Under the pieces are notes generated by a model that did no database searches, was not told the origin of the DNA, and saw only the letters and a list, made by a program, of their open reading frames with translations. The position numbers and the translations under genes are program-made. Below are positions 1-5,608 of a DNA stretch of 8,572 nt, piece after piece. Within the stretch, counting starts at the first letter, position 1. The number at the start of each line of letters is the position of its first letter. Source of the stretch: Elusimicrobiota bacterium (GTDB lineage: Bacteria; Elusimicrobiota; Elusimicrobia; UBA1565; UBA9628). The stretch lies in NCBI GenBank assembly GCA_016194625.1, contig JACQBB010000009.1, positions 1 to 8,572 of the forward strand, in the 5' to 3' direction.

Positions 1-900
1 GATCTGCGGGTTGCCCGAGCGGTCGGACACGAAGGCGACCTGCCGGGCGTCGGGGGAGAAGGTCGGCGTGGAATCGGCGCCGAAGTGAGAGGTCAGGCGC
101 TCGAGCGCGCCGGAGGACAGGTCCTTCAGGTACAGGTTCGGGCTCTTGCCGCGCGACAGCGTCATCAGCAGCTTGGCGCCGTCGGGAGACCAGCCGCCGG
201 CGATGTTCAGGCCCTGCTCGTCGGACAGGGCCGACGCGCGGCCCGTTTCCAGATCGAGCAGGAACAGGTCGGGGTTGCCGTCCTTGTAGCTGGTGTAGGC
301 GACCTTGCGGCCGTCGGGGGAGAAGCGCGGCAGCAGGTCGATGGACTTGTCGTCGGTGAGGCGCTTGACCGCCTCGCCGTCGTAGTCCATCACGTACACT
401 TCCTTGTGGCCGGTCTGGTTGTTGACGAAGGCGATGCGCGTGCGCGCGATGCCGTCGCGGCCGGTCGCGGCCTTGACCACGTCGTCGGCGATCCGGTGCG
501 CGAGCGCGCGCAGCCACTGCGCGTCCTGGCGGTAGAAGCGCTCGAACACCGCCTCGCCGGCGCCGGTGCCGTTCTCCAGGCGCACCTGGACCGAGACCTT
601 GTCGGCCGCGCGGCCGGCGGTCGCCTTCAGGCGCCACACGGCTCCGGCGACGGGCGGCGCGCCGGTCTCCTCGTCCTTGACCTCGAAGCGGCGCGACAGG
701 AACAGGTCCGAGCGCACGACGTCGCGCAGCTGCTTGGCGAGCAGGGCGTCCTCGCCCTTGCGCGCGTCGGCGGCGGTGAAGCCGGGCAGGGCCAGCGCGG
801 GGGCGGGCGCCGCGGTCCCGGCGCCGACGGACAGGCGCACCTCGGTCTGCGCCTCCGCCGACCCGGCCAGCGCGGCCGCCAGCGCCAGCGCGCGGATCAT
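1..900 (-). CDS. tolB: TolB, Tol-Pal system periplasmic beta-propeller protein (3' end beyond window)
   Basis: This is the periplasmic component of the Tol-Pal envelope complex. In the known family it binds Pal and the TolA/OmpA network during outer-membrane constriction. The 300 codons visible start with a signal peptide (about residues 1-18, MIRALALAAALAGSAEAQ), and the mature N-terminus TEVRLSV resembles the EVRI start of characterised TolB proteins. Residues about 40-150 form the N-terminal alpha/beta domain. From about residue 155 come PD40/WD40-like propeller blades, seen as repeated FSPDGRKVAY (193-202), WSPDGAKLL (237-245) and FSPDARQVAF (281-290) strands, each preceded by a YxxDL/RLT-type strand. 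TolB is usually about 430 residues, so roughly the last 130 lie outside the window. The ATG at 900 overlaps the cpoB stop as ATGA, which fixes the start and implies translational coupling. Unusually, tolB follows pal and cpoB instead of preceding them. Confidence 0.94.
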   Translation of the reverse strand, partial: MIRALALAAALAGSAEAQTEVRLSVGAGTAAPAPALALPGFTAADARKGEDALLAKQLRDVVRSDLFLSRRFEVKDEETGAPPVAGAVWRLKATAGRAADKVSVQVRLENGTGAGEAVFERFYRQDAQWLRALAHRIADDVVKAATGRDGIARTRIAFVNNQTGHKEVYVMDYDGEAVKRLTDDKSIDLLPRFSPDGRKVAYTSYKDGNPDLFLLDLETGRASALSDEQGLNIAGGWSPDGAKLLMTLSRGKSPNLYLKDLSSGALERLTSHFGADSTPTFSPDARQVAFVSDRSGNPQI

Positions 901-1685
901 CGCTTGGCGGCCTTCGCCGCGGGCTTGCCGGCCAGGCGCTTGAGCTCGGCCGCGGCGTCCTTCGCCTCGGGGCTCTTCGGGAAGTCGGCGACGATGCTCT
1001 CCAGATAGGCCTTGGCCTCGTCGCGGTTCTTCTTGAGGTTCAGCAGGCACAGCGCGTAGTGCAGGCGCGCGCCGGGAGTCTGGCCGCTCTTCGGGTACTT
1101 GTCGAGCACGGTCGCGAAGCGGGTGCCGGCCTTCTCCCAGGAGCGCAGGCCGTAGTACGCCAGGCCCAGGTCGTAGGTCGCCACGTCGGTGAGCGCGCCG
1201 CCCGGGAACTTCTTCAGGTAGTCCTCGAGCCTCGACGCGGCCTGCGCGTAGTCGCGCGCCTGCAGGCGCTTCTCGGCGACCACGAGCAGCTCGGTCGCCG
1301 TCGTCTCGCGGCCCTGCGCGTCGAGCGCGGCCTTCTGCCCCTCGATCGCCTTCGCCTGCGTCGCGCTGAGCGTCTCGCCGAGTTGGGTGACCTTGCCGGC
1401 GAGGCTCGCGGCCATCGCGTCCAGCTTGGCCGACAGCTGGTCCATGTTGCCCATCGAGGCCTTGACCGTCTCGGAGTAGGCGGTCAGGTCCTCGCGCAGC
1501 TGCTTGATCTGCACGGACAGGTCGGCCTGGTTGGCCTGCATCGAGCCGACGGTCTTCTTCAGCTCGGAGACCTGCTCCTTGAGGTCGTCGGTCTGCTGGG
1601 ACAGGTCGAGCACGTCCTTCTGCGTGGCGACGCAGCCGGACAGCAGGAGCGGGGCCAGGACGGCCGCGAGGAGGACGCGGCTCAC
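897..1685 (-). CDS. cpoB: CpoB/YbgF-like Tol-Pal accessory lipoprotein (coiled coil plus TPR)
   Basis: This 262-residue protein matches the CpoB (YbgF) layout. In characterised bacteria CpoB coordinates Tol function with peptidoglycan synthesis. Residues 1-18 are a lipoprotein signal with lipobox LLSGC, Cys18 being the predicted lipidated residue. Residues about 22-125 are heptad-rich (DLSQQTDDLKEQVSELKKTV and following), a likely trimerising coiled coil. Residues about 130-250 form three TPR-like repeats (ARDYAQAASRLEDYLKKFP, YDLGLAYYGLRSWEKAGTRF, HYALCLLNLKKNRDEAKAYL), and the C-terminus is a basic Ala/Lys tail. The start is GTG at 1685, overlapping the pal stop as GTGA; the open frame continues further upstream but that part is antisense to nothing conserved and merely overlaps pal. 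The E. coli protein is soluble, whereas this one appears lipidated, as in several other phyla. Identification rests on architecture plus location between pal and tolB. Confidence 0.88.
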   Translation of the reverse strand: MSRVLLAAVLAPLLLSGCVATQKDVLDLSQQTDDLKEQVSELKKTVGSMQANQADLSVQIKQLREDLTAYSETVKASMGNMDQLSAKLDAMAASLAGKVTQLGETLSATQAKAIEGQKAALDAQGRETTATELLVVAEKRLQARDYAQAASRLEDYLKKFPGGALTDVATYDLGLAYYGLRSWEKAGTRFATVLDKYPKSGQTPGARLHYALCLLNLKKNRDEAKAYLESIVADFPKSPEAKDAAAELKRLAGKPAAKAAKR

Positions 1686-2230
1686 TTCTTGGCGCGGGCG
1701 CGCGTCTCGGCGCGCCGGTTCTTCGACCAGCACTCCTCGGTGGACTCGGAGCAGGTCGGCTGCTCCTTGCCGTACGAGATCGTCGCGACCTTGGCGCCGT
1801 CCACGCCCAGGCGGATGTAGTAGTCGCGCACTTCCTTGGCGCGCTTCTGGCCCAACGCCAGGTTGTAGGCGACCGTGCCGCGCTCGTCGCAGTGGCCCGC
1901 GACCAGCACGACCATCTCGGGGTCGGCTTTGATCACGTCGGCGTTGGCCTTCAGCACGGACAGCGCCTCGTCGGAGAGCTTGGCGGAGTCGTAGTCGAAC
2001 GGGACGGTCTTCAGGTCCTCGCGCGCGGCGAAGTCCACGCCGTTGACGCGCAGGGAGGCTTCCGTGACCTCGGTCGGCGGGGCGGCGGGGGCGGCCTCGG
2101 CGGCGCCGGCGGCGCCGTTCTTGCCGCCCTTGTCGAGGGCGGTCTTGGACGCGGGCTTCGCGGTCGCGCACGCGGCGAGGGCCGCGGCGACGGCGATCGG
2201 CAGCAGATTCTTGTTTCTCATGGCGCTCAT
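1682..2230 (-). CDS. pal: Pal, peptidoglycan-associated outer-membrane lipoprotein
   Basis: Pal tethers the outer membrane to peptidoglycan and is the TolB partner. The 182-residue product has a lipoprotein signal with lipobox LAAC (Cys21), a low-complexity Ala/Pro/Gly linker (about 22-58) and a C-terminal OmpA-like domain (about 75-178). The domain shows FDYDSAKL (78-85), the loop GHCDERG (112-118) and LGQKRA (126-131). Asp115 and Arg130 sit where OmpA-family proteins bind diaminopimelate. The C-terminal NRRAE (171-175) is typical. The usual Thr of GHTDERG is Cys114 here, and Cys160 and Cys167 flank the last loop ([11 protein letters not shown]), so a disulfide is possible. The start at 2230 is chosen because ATGA overlaps the gpmA stop; a second in-frame ATG at 2221 would give 179 residues and an equally good signal peptide. 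Confidence 0.95.
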   Translation of the reverse strand: MSAMRNKNLLPIAVAAALAACATAKPASKTALDKGGKNGAAGAAEAAPAAPPTEVTEASLRVNGVDFAAREDLKTVPFDYDSAKLSDEALSVLKANADVIKADPEMVVLVAGHCDERGTVAYNLALGQKRAKEVRDYYIRLGVDGAKVATISYGKEQPTCSESTEECWSKNRRAETRARAKK

Positions 2231-2844
2231 GATACCAAACTCAGCACTTTCTTCCCGAGCACCTCGCCCTTCGGACCGATGTCGTACACGATCGGCTGGC
2301 AGGTGCCGATCTCGACCTTCAGGATCTGCTCGGGCGTCAGCTTCTCCAGGCCCATCACGATCGCGCGCAGCGAGTTGCCGTGCGCGGCGACCAGCACGTT
2401 CTTGCCGGCGGCGGCCGCGGGCAGGATCTTCGTCTCGAAATAGGGCAGCGTGCGCGCCGCGGTGTCCTTCAGCGACTCGCCGTTCGGCGGCTTCACGTCG
2501 AACGAGCGGCGCCAGGTGTGCACCTGCGCGTCGCCGTACTTCTTGGCGGTCTCGGCCTTGTTCAGGCCCTGCAGGTCGCCGTAGTGGCGCTCGTTGAGGG
2601 CCTGGTCGCGCTCGGTCGCCAGGCCCTTCTGCCCGATCTCCTCGAGCAGGATGTCCAGCGTCTGCTGGGCGCGCTTGAGCACCGAGGTGAAGGCCAGGTC
2701 GAACTTGATGCCCTTCAGCGCCTTGCCGGCGGCGTGCGCCTCCGCGGCGCCCTTCTCGGTGATGTCCACGTCCACCCAGCCGGTGAAGCGGTTCTCCAGG
2801 TTCCACTGCGACTGCCCGTGACGAACGAGAACGAGTTTGCCCAT
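2227..2844 (-). CDS. gpmA: 2,3-bisphosphoglycerate-dependent phosphoglycerate mutase
   Basis: This cytoplasmic glycolytic/gluconeogenic enzyme interconverts 3- and 2-phosphoglycerate through a phosphohistidine. The 205-residue product begins [15 protein letters not shown]. Arg8-His9-Gly10 is the family signature with His9 as phospho-acceptor; Arg58 (VLKRAQQT), Glu85 (ALNERHYG) and His155 (AAHGNS) complete the active site by family alignment. [15 protein letters not shown] (18-32) is strongly GpmA-like and separates it from generic histidine phosphatases. At 205 residues it is shorter than the roughly 250-residue E. coli enzyme. The missing part is the insert after [10 protein letters not shown] and the C-terminal tail, as in other short bacterial GpmA proteins. 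It starts 1 nt after the response-regulator stop with its own strong Shine-Dalgarno site and overlaps pal by 4 nt. A metabolic gene inside a Tol-Pal block is unusual. Confidence 0.95.
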   Translation of the reverse strand: MGKLVLVRHGQSQWNLENRFTGWVDVDITEKGAAEAHAAGKALKGIKFDLAFTSVLKRAQQTLDILLEEIGQKGLATERDQALNERHYGDLQGLNKAETAKKYGDAQVHTWRRSFDVKPPNGESLKDTAARTLPYFETKILPAAAAGKNVLVAAHGNSLRAIVMGLEKLTPEQILKVEIGTCQPIVYDIGPKGEVLGKKVLSLVS

Positions 2845-2845
2845 G

Positions 2846-3226
2846 TCAGGCCTCCTTGGTCCCCGCGAGCATCTCGCGGACCGTCTGGCGGAACTCCTCG
2901 AGCCGGACCGGCTTCGGCAGGAAGCGGGAGTTCTCGGTGTCGCTGATCTCCTCGAGGATCTGCTCCGGCGACGCCTCGCCGCTCATGAACAGGATCGGGG
3001 TGACCTTCGTGGCGTTGTTGCGCCGCAGGGACTCGAACAGGTGCGCGCCCGTCTCGCCGGGCATGTGGTAGTCCAGGATGATCAGGTCGGGCTTGAACGA
3101 CCGCGCCGCCTGCATGCCGGCGACCGGGTCCGCGGCCGAGGACACCTCGTGCTTCTCGATCTTGAGGATCTCGGAGACGATCGACACGATCTCGAAGTCG
3201 TCGTCGATGATGAGGACGCGCGCCAT
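2846..3226 (-). CDS. Single-domain response regulator (receiver-only, CheY-like)
   Basis: The 126 residues form one complete receiver domain with no output domain. Asp8-Asp9-Asp10 make the acidic pocket, Asp52 ([10 protein letters not shown]) is the predicted phosphorylation site, Ser82 (LFMSGEAS) is the switch Ser/Thr and Lys105 (RFLPKPV) is the conserved lysine. All catalytic residues are present, so it should be phosphorylatable. No histidine kinase is encoded nearby, so its partner is unknown. Proteins like this act by protein contact (CheY/DivK style) or as phosphotransfer intermediates. It is the first gene of the operon leading to gpmA-pal-cpoB-tolB. Its ATG has no Shine-Dalgarno sequence but has a TAACAT hexamer exactly 6 nt upstream, which suggests a leaderless transcript. 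The last codons double as the gpmA ribosome-binding site. Confidence 0.93.
   Translation of the reverse strand: MARVLIIDDDFEIVSIVSEILKIEKHEVSSAADPVAGMQAARSFKPDLIILDYHMPGETGAHLFESLRRNNATKVTPILFMSGEASPEQILEEISDTENSRFLPKPVRLEEFRQTVREMLAGTKEA
2851..2857 (-). promoter_or_regulatory. Strong Shine-Dalgarno site of gpmA
   Basis: On the minus strand AAGGAGG lies 6 nt before the gpmA ATG at 2844. It is embedded in the last codons of the response-regulator gene (Thr-Lys-Glu-Ala-stop). It is the strongest ribosome-binding site in the window and supports the 2844 start. Confidence 0.85.
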
Positions 3227-3232
3227 GAGGCC

Positions 3233-3261
3233 ATGTTAGCGTTTCCGGAGCCGCCTGGGAA
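3233..3261 (-). promoter_or_regulatory. Candidate leaderless promoter of the response regulator-gpmA-pal-cpoB-tolB operon
   Basis: On the minus strand TTCCCA (3261-3256, 4 of 6 matches to TTGACA) is followed after 17 nt by TAACAT (3238-3233, 4 of 6 to TATAAT). The ATG begins 6 nt later at 3226, exactly where transcription would start, and no Shine-Dalgarno sequence is present. The hexamers are individually weak. The same spacing before other genes in this window is what makes the call reasonable. Confidence 0.4.
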
Positions 3262-3320
3262 GGGGAGGCCGGGACGGAACAAATCGGGGCCCTCGTTCGT
3301 AGGGAGGGATGCCCCTCCTC

Positions 3321-3349
3321 TTGACAATATGTCAGTTCGGACATATACT
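3321..3349 (+). promoter_or_regulatory. Near-consensus sigma70-type promoter of the toxin-antitoxin cassette
   Basis: TTGACA (3321-3326, 6 of 6) and TATACT (3344-3349, 5 of 6) are separated by an ideal 17 nt. It is the best promoter in the window and stands out against the GC-rich background. It drives the plus-strand toxin-antitoxin pair. The toxin ATG at 3353 lies only 3 nt after the -10, so a normal start point near 3356 would miss that codon; see the finding on this. Confidence 0.8.
3322..3346. promoter_or_regulatory. Inverted-repeat operator inside the toxin-antitoxin promoter
   Basis: ATATGTC (3327-3333) and GACATAT (3340-3346) are perfect 7-bp inverted arms around AGTTCG, occupying the -35/-10 spacer and part of the -10. 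A second overlapping repeat, TGACA-ATA-TGTCA (3322-3334), reuses the left TGTC and includes most of the -35, giving three GACA/TGTC half-sites in 25 bp. By analogy with characterised type II toxin-antitoxin loci, the HTH antitoxin (alone or with toxin) probably binds here and represses. That binding is inferred. Confidence 0.7.
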
Positions 3350-3352
3350 GGG

Positions 3353-3685
3353 ATGAGCCCGCGCGACAAGCCGTTAGCGTGGCTCCACGGGGAAGTGCGG
3401 ACCCCGCCGTTCTCGCGGCCGGCGCGCATCGAGGCGGGATTCCTGCTCAGGCGCCTGCAGCAGGGGGAGAACCTCGGGATGCCGGAGTCCCGTCCGATGC
3501 CGATCATCGGGCCTCGTTGCCATGAGTTGCGGGTCACGGACGCGTCGGTGGAGTGGCGGATCGTCTATCGGATCGATCCGGACGCCATCTTGATCGGCGA
3601 TGTGTTCAAGAAGAAGAGCGCGAGAACGCCCTCAGCGGTGATCGACGCGTGCCGGGACCGATTCAGGAGATACGACGATGAATGA
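3353..3685 (+). CDS. RelE/HigB-type toxin of a type II toxin-antitoxin system (phage Gp49-like family)
   Basis: This 110-residue protein resembles the HigB/Gp49-like branch of RelE-fold toxins, which cleave mRNA, usually at the ribosome. Recognisable family blocks are KPLAWLHGE (6-14), TPPFS (17-21), ARIEAGFLLRRLQ (24-36), MPESRPMP (43-50), CHELRV (56-61), WRIVYRID (68-75) and VFKKK (84-88). The basic and aromatic residues in the last three blocks match positions used for RNA binding and cleavage in this fold. The ATG at 3353 keeps the conserved KPLAWLHGE start. No Shine-Dalgarno sequence precedes it. It overlaps the antitoxin gene by 8 nt. Toxin-first order is the HigBA arrangement. Codon use is less GC3-rich than in its neighbours, suggesting acquisition. 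Cellular activity is inferred from family only. Confidence 0.88.
   Translation: MSPRDKPLAWLHGEVRTPPFSRPARIEAGFLLRRLQQGENLGMPESRPMPIIGPRCHELRVTDASVEWRIVYRIDPDAILIGDVFKKKSARTPSAVIDACRDRFRRYDDE
3665..3670 (+). promoter_or_regulatory. Shine-Dalgarno site of the antitoxin
   Basis: AGGAGA lies 7 nt before the antitoxin ATG at 3678, inside the toxin's 3' end. The antitoxin can therefore be translated efficiently on its own, while the toxin start has no such site. That would favour antitoxin excess. Confidence 0.75.
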
Positions 3686-4007
3686 GACCAAGCGCAAGAA
3701 GCTGGCGGCCAAAGGCTGGCGCTTCGGGAGCGCTCAGGAGTTCCTGGGACTGTCCGACGCCGACGCCGCGTTCATCGAGGTGAAGCTCAAACTGGCCCAC
3801 GGCCTGCGAGAGATCCGCCTGAAACGGCGCCTGGGGCAGGTCCAGGTCGCCGAGCTCATCCATTCCAGCCAGAGCCGCGTGGCGAAGATGGAAGCCGCCG
3901 ACCCGTCCGTCTCGGTGGACTTGCTGGTGCGCTCTCACCTTGCCCTGGGGACGAGCGGTGCGGAGTTGGGGCGCCTCATCGCCGGCCCCGTGTCTCAGGG
4001 GCGCTGA
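3678..4007 (+). CDS. XRE-family HTH antitoxin paired with the RelE/HigB-type toxin
   Basis: This 109-residue cytoplasmic DNA-binding antitoxin has an N-terminal segment (MNETKRKKLAAKGWRFGSAQEFLGLSDADAAFIE) typical of antitoxins of Gp49-like toxins. A Cro/C1-type helix-turn-helix follows at about 40-95. The second and third helices read VAELIHSSQSRVAKMEAADPSVS; SSQSRVAKME (63-72) is the likely recognition helix. It should neutralise the toxin by direct contact and autorepress the promoter at 3321-3349 through the inverted repeat there. The two genes overlap by 8 nt, so they form one transcript. It ends 56 nt before a hairpin and faces the convergent M16 protease gene. The family call is firm; the DNA target is inferred from proximity. 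Confidence 0.92.
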   Translation: MNETKRKKLAAKGWRFGSAQEFLGLSDADAAFIEVKLKLAHGLREIRLKRRLGQVQVAELIHSSQSRVAKMEAADPSVSVDLLVRSHLALGTSGAELGRLIAGPVSQGR

Positions 4008-4063
4008 ACGGTCGCATCGAGAGGAGCTGACCGCTCGGGAATCGAGCCGATTTCAGCCCTATG

Positions 4064-4091
4064 CCATTGGTGCGGTTTTCCGCACCGATGG
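4064..4091. terminator. 12-bp hairpin between convergent genes, probable bidirectional terminator
   Basis: CCATTGGTGCGG (4064-4075) pairs with CCGCACCGATGG (4080-4091) around a TTTT loop, with a single T-G wobble. It sits between the antitoxin stop (4007) and the M16 gene stop (4124), which converge. No clear U-tract follows on either strand, so it is not a textbook intrinsic terminator. The position and stem length still make termination or 3'-end protection the best explanation. Confidence 0.6.
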
Positions 4092-4123
4092 ATGAGGCGA
4101 GTCCGGGGACGCGCGGGGCGGCG

Positions 4124-5608
4124 TCAGCCGGCGCCGAGCGACTTCTCGCGGCCGTCGGCGCCGATGACCTTCACCGTGCCGAGGCCCTGCAGCTGCGGGG
4201 CGACGACGGCGGCGGGGCCGGCGATGACGACGCGCACGCGGCCGGAGTCCAGCCAGGCCCGGGCGGCGGCCTGGACCTGCGCGGCGGTGAGCGCGTCCAT
4301 GCGGGCGGCGTAGTCGCCCAGCGCGGAGGCCGGCAGGCCGAGAGTCTCGAGCGCGGCCAGGCGGGCGGCCAGGCTCTCGACGGTGCGGGTGCGCTGGAGG
4401 TAGGCGCCCTTGAGATAGCGCTTGGCGGCGGCCAGCTCGTCGGCGGGGACGGTCTCGGTCGAGAGGCGGCCCAGTTCGCGCAGGACCTCGGACAGCGCGG
4501 CGCCGGTCTTGTCGACCTGCACCTTGCTCTCCATCTCGACCGAGCCGGCGTCGGCGTAGGCCGACAGCGAGGCGCGCGCGCCGTAGGCCCAGTGATGGGC
4601 CTCGCGGATGTTCTGGTCGAGGCGGCCGATCATGGGCCCGCCCAGCACGGAGACGGCCAGCGACAGCGCGTCGTAGTCGGGGTGGGCGCGCGGCAGGACC
4701 TTCAGGCCGAGCATCAGCTCGGCCTGCTCGCCGGGGACGTCGATGAGGACGATCTCGGGGCCGGCGGCGGCCGGGACGACGGCGACGGCCGCGGGCCGCG
4801 CGGAGGCGGTCGGGGCGGCGGGCGCGGGCGGCAGGGACGCCGGGCTCCACGCGCCGAAGTTCTTCTCCGCGAGGGCCTTCAGCTCCTCGCGCGTCACGTC
4901 GCCGGCCACGGCCAGGACGGCGCCGTCGGGGACCAGGCCGGCGCGCTGGCGCGCGGCCACGTCGGCGGGCGTGATGGACGCGACCGAGGCTTCGGTGGCC
5001 GAGCGGCCGTGCGGTCCGTCGCCGAACAGGTCGCGGGCGAGGCGCTTGGACGCCAGCGACTCCGGGTCGCCCTTCTCCATCTGCAGGCCGGACAGCGTCT
5101 GCGCGCGCAGGCGCGCGAGCGCGGCGTCCGAGGCGGCGTCGGGCGTCATCGACTTGGGCGCGGTGACCATGCGGGAGACGAGGTTCAGGGCCTTGTCGAG
5201 GTTCTCCTTCAGGACGAGGACCGAGACGGTGGCCCCCGAATCCGAGGCCGAGACCGAGACGGTCGCGCCCAGGTCGTCGATCGCGTCGGCGAGCGCCGCC
5301 CCGCTGGGCAGGCCGGGGACGCCTTCCTTGACCATCGCGGCGGCCAGGCCCGACAGGCCTTCCTTGCCCGCGGGGTCGGACGCGGCGCCCGCCTGCGGGA
5401 TGACCAGCGTGACGGCCACGAGCGGCAGGCGGTGGGACTCGATCAGCGACAGCGTCAGGCCGTTGGCCAGCGCGTCCTTCGTCGCGGTCAGCGCGGCGGC
5501 GGCCGCGGCGGAGCCGACGGGGGCCGGCTTGGCGCGGTCGGCCTCGGCGGCGTGGTTCGTCTGGGCGGAGGCGGCGACGGCGGCGGCGAGCAGGAGAGGG
5601 GCGATCAC
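4124..5608 (-). CDS. M16 peptidase-like protein lacking the HxxEH site (non-catalytic partner subunit)
   Basis: The 494-residue secreted protein (signal peptide about 1-16, MIAPLLLAAAVAASAQ) has the two-lobed M16B fold. The N-lobe starts near TKDALANGLTLSLIESHRLPLVAVTLVI (43-70). Where active M16 enzymes carry HxxEH, this one reads KEGLSGLAAAMVKEG (82-96), with no histidine. The C-lobe keeps GGPMIGRLDQNIREAHHWAYGARA (323-346), including the Arg335/Tyr342 pair associated with substrate C-terminus binding. A Pro/Ala-rich linker (about 258-284) joins the lobes. This matches the inactive partner of bacterial M16 heteromers, comparable to the alpha subunit of mitochondrial processing peptidase. 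It begins with GTG in a GTGA overlap with the active protease gene, with GGAG 6 nt upstream (5618-5615), so coupled near-equal production is likely. Substrates are unknown. Confidence 0.9.
   Translation of the reverse strand: MIAPLLLAAAVAASAQTNHAAEADRAKPAPVGSAAAAAALTATKDALANGLTLSLIESHRLPLVAVTLVIPQAGAASDPAGKEGLSGLAAAMVKEGVPGLPSGAALADAIDDLGATVSVSASDSGATVSVLVLKENLDKALNLVSRMVTAPKSMTPDAASDAALARLRAQTLSGLQMEKGDPESLASKRLARDLFGDGPHGRSATEASVASITPADVAARQRAGLVPDGAVLAVAGDVTREELKALAEKNFGAWSPASLPPAPAAPTASARPAAVAVVPAAAGPEIVLIDVPGEQAELMLGLKVLPRAHPDYDALSLAVSVLGGPMIGRLDQNIREAHHWAYGARASLSAYADAGSVEMESKVQVDKTGAALSEVLRELGRLSTETVPADELAAAKRYLKGAYLQRTRTVESLAARLAALETLGLPASALGDYAARMDALTAAQVQAAARAWLDSGRVRVVIAGPAAVVAPQLQGLGTVKVIGADGREKSLGAG

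Noticed and set aside
85..1008. Long plus-strand open frame opposite tolB
   Set aside because: Low-complexity Arg/Ala/Gly/Val translation with no motif. The minus strand here encodes a clear TolB. High GC leaves antisense frames open by chance.
1686..2171. N-terminal extension of the cpoB frame
   Set aside because: It overlaps pal out of frame, is Arg-rich, and would bury the lipoprotein signal. The GTG at 1685 with the GTGA overlap is far better.
2231..2806. N-terminal extension of the pal frame
   Set aside because: It lies over gpmA in another frame and would remove the LAAC lipoprotein signal from the N-terminus.
3303..3318. 6-bp hairpin GGAGGG-ATGC-CCCTCC upstream of the toxin promoter
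   Set aside because: Short, with no U-tract and no gene ending nearby in a suitable orientation. It may be chance in GC-rich DNA.
3329..3352. Earlier in-frame ATG for the toxin
   Set aside because: It lies between the -35 and -10 of the strong promoter and would not be on the transcript. The added residues are not part of the family's conserved region.
4009..4033. CGGTC/GACCG inverted repeat after the antitoxin gene
   Set aside because: Only 5 bp with a 15-nt loop, much weaker than the hairpin at 4064-4091.
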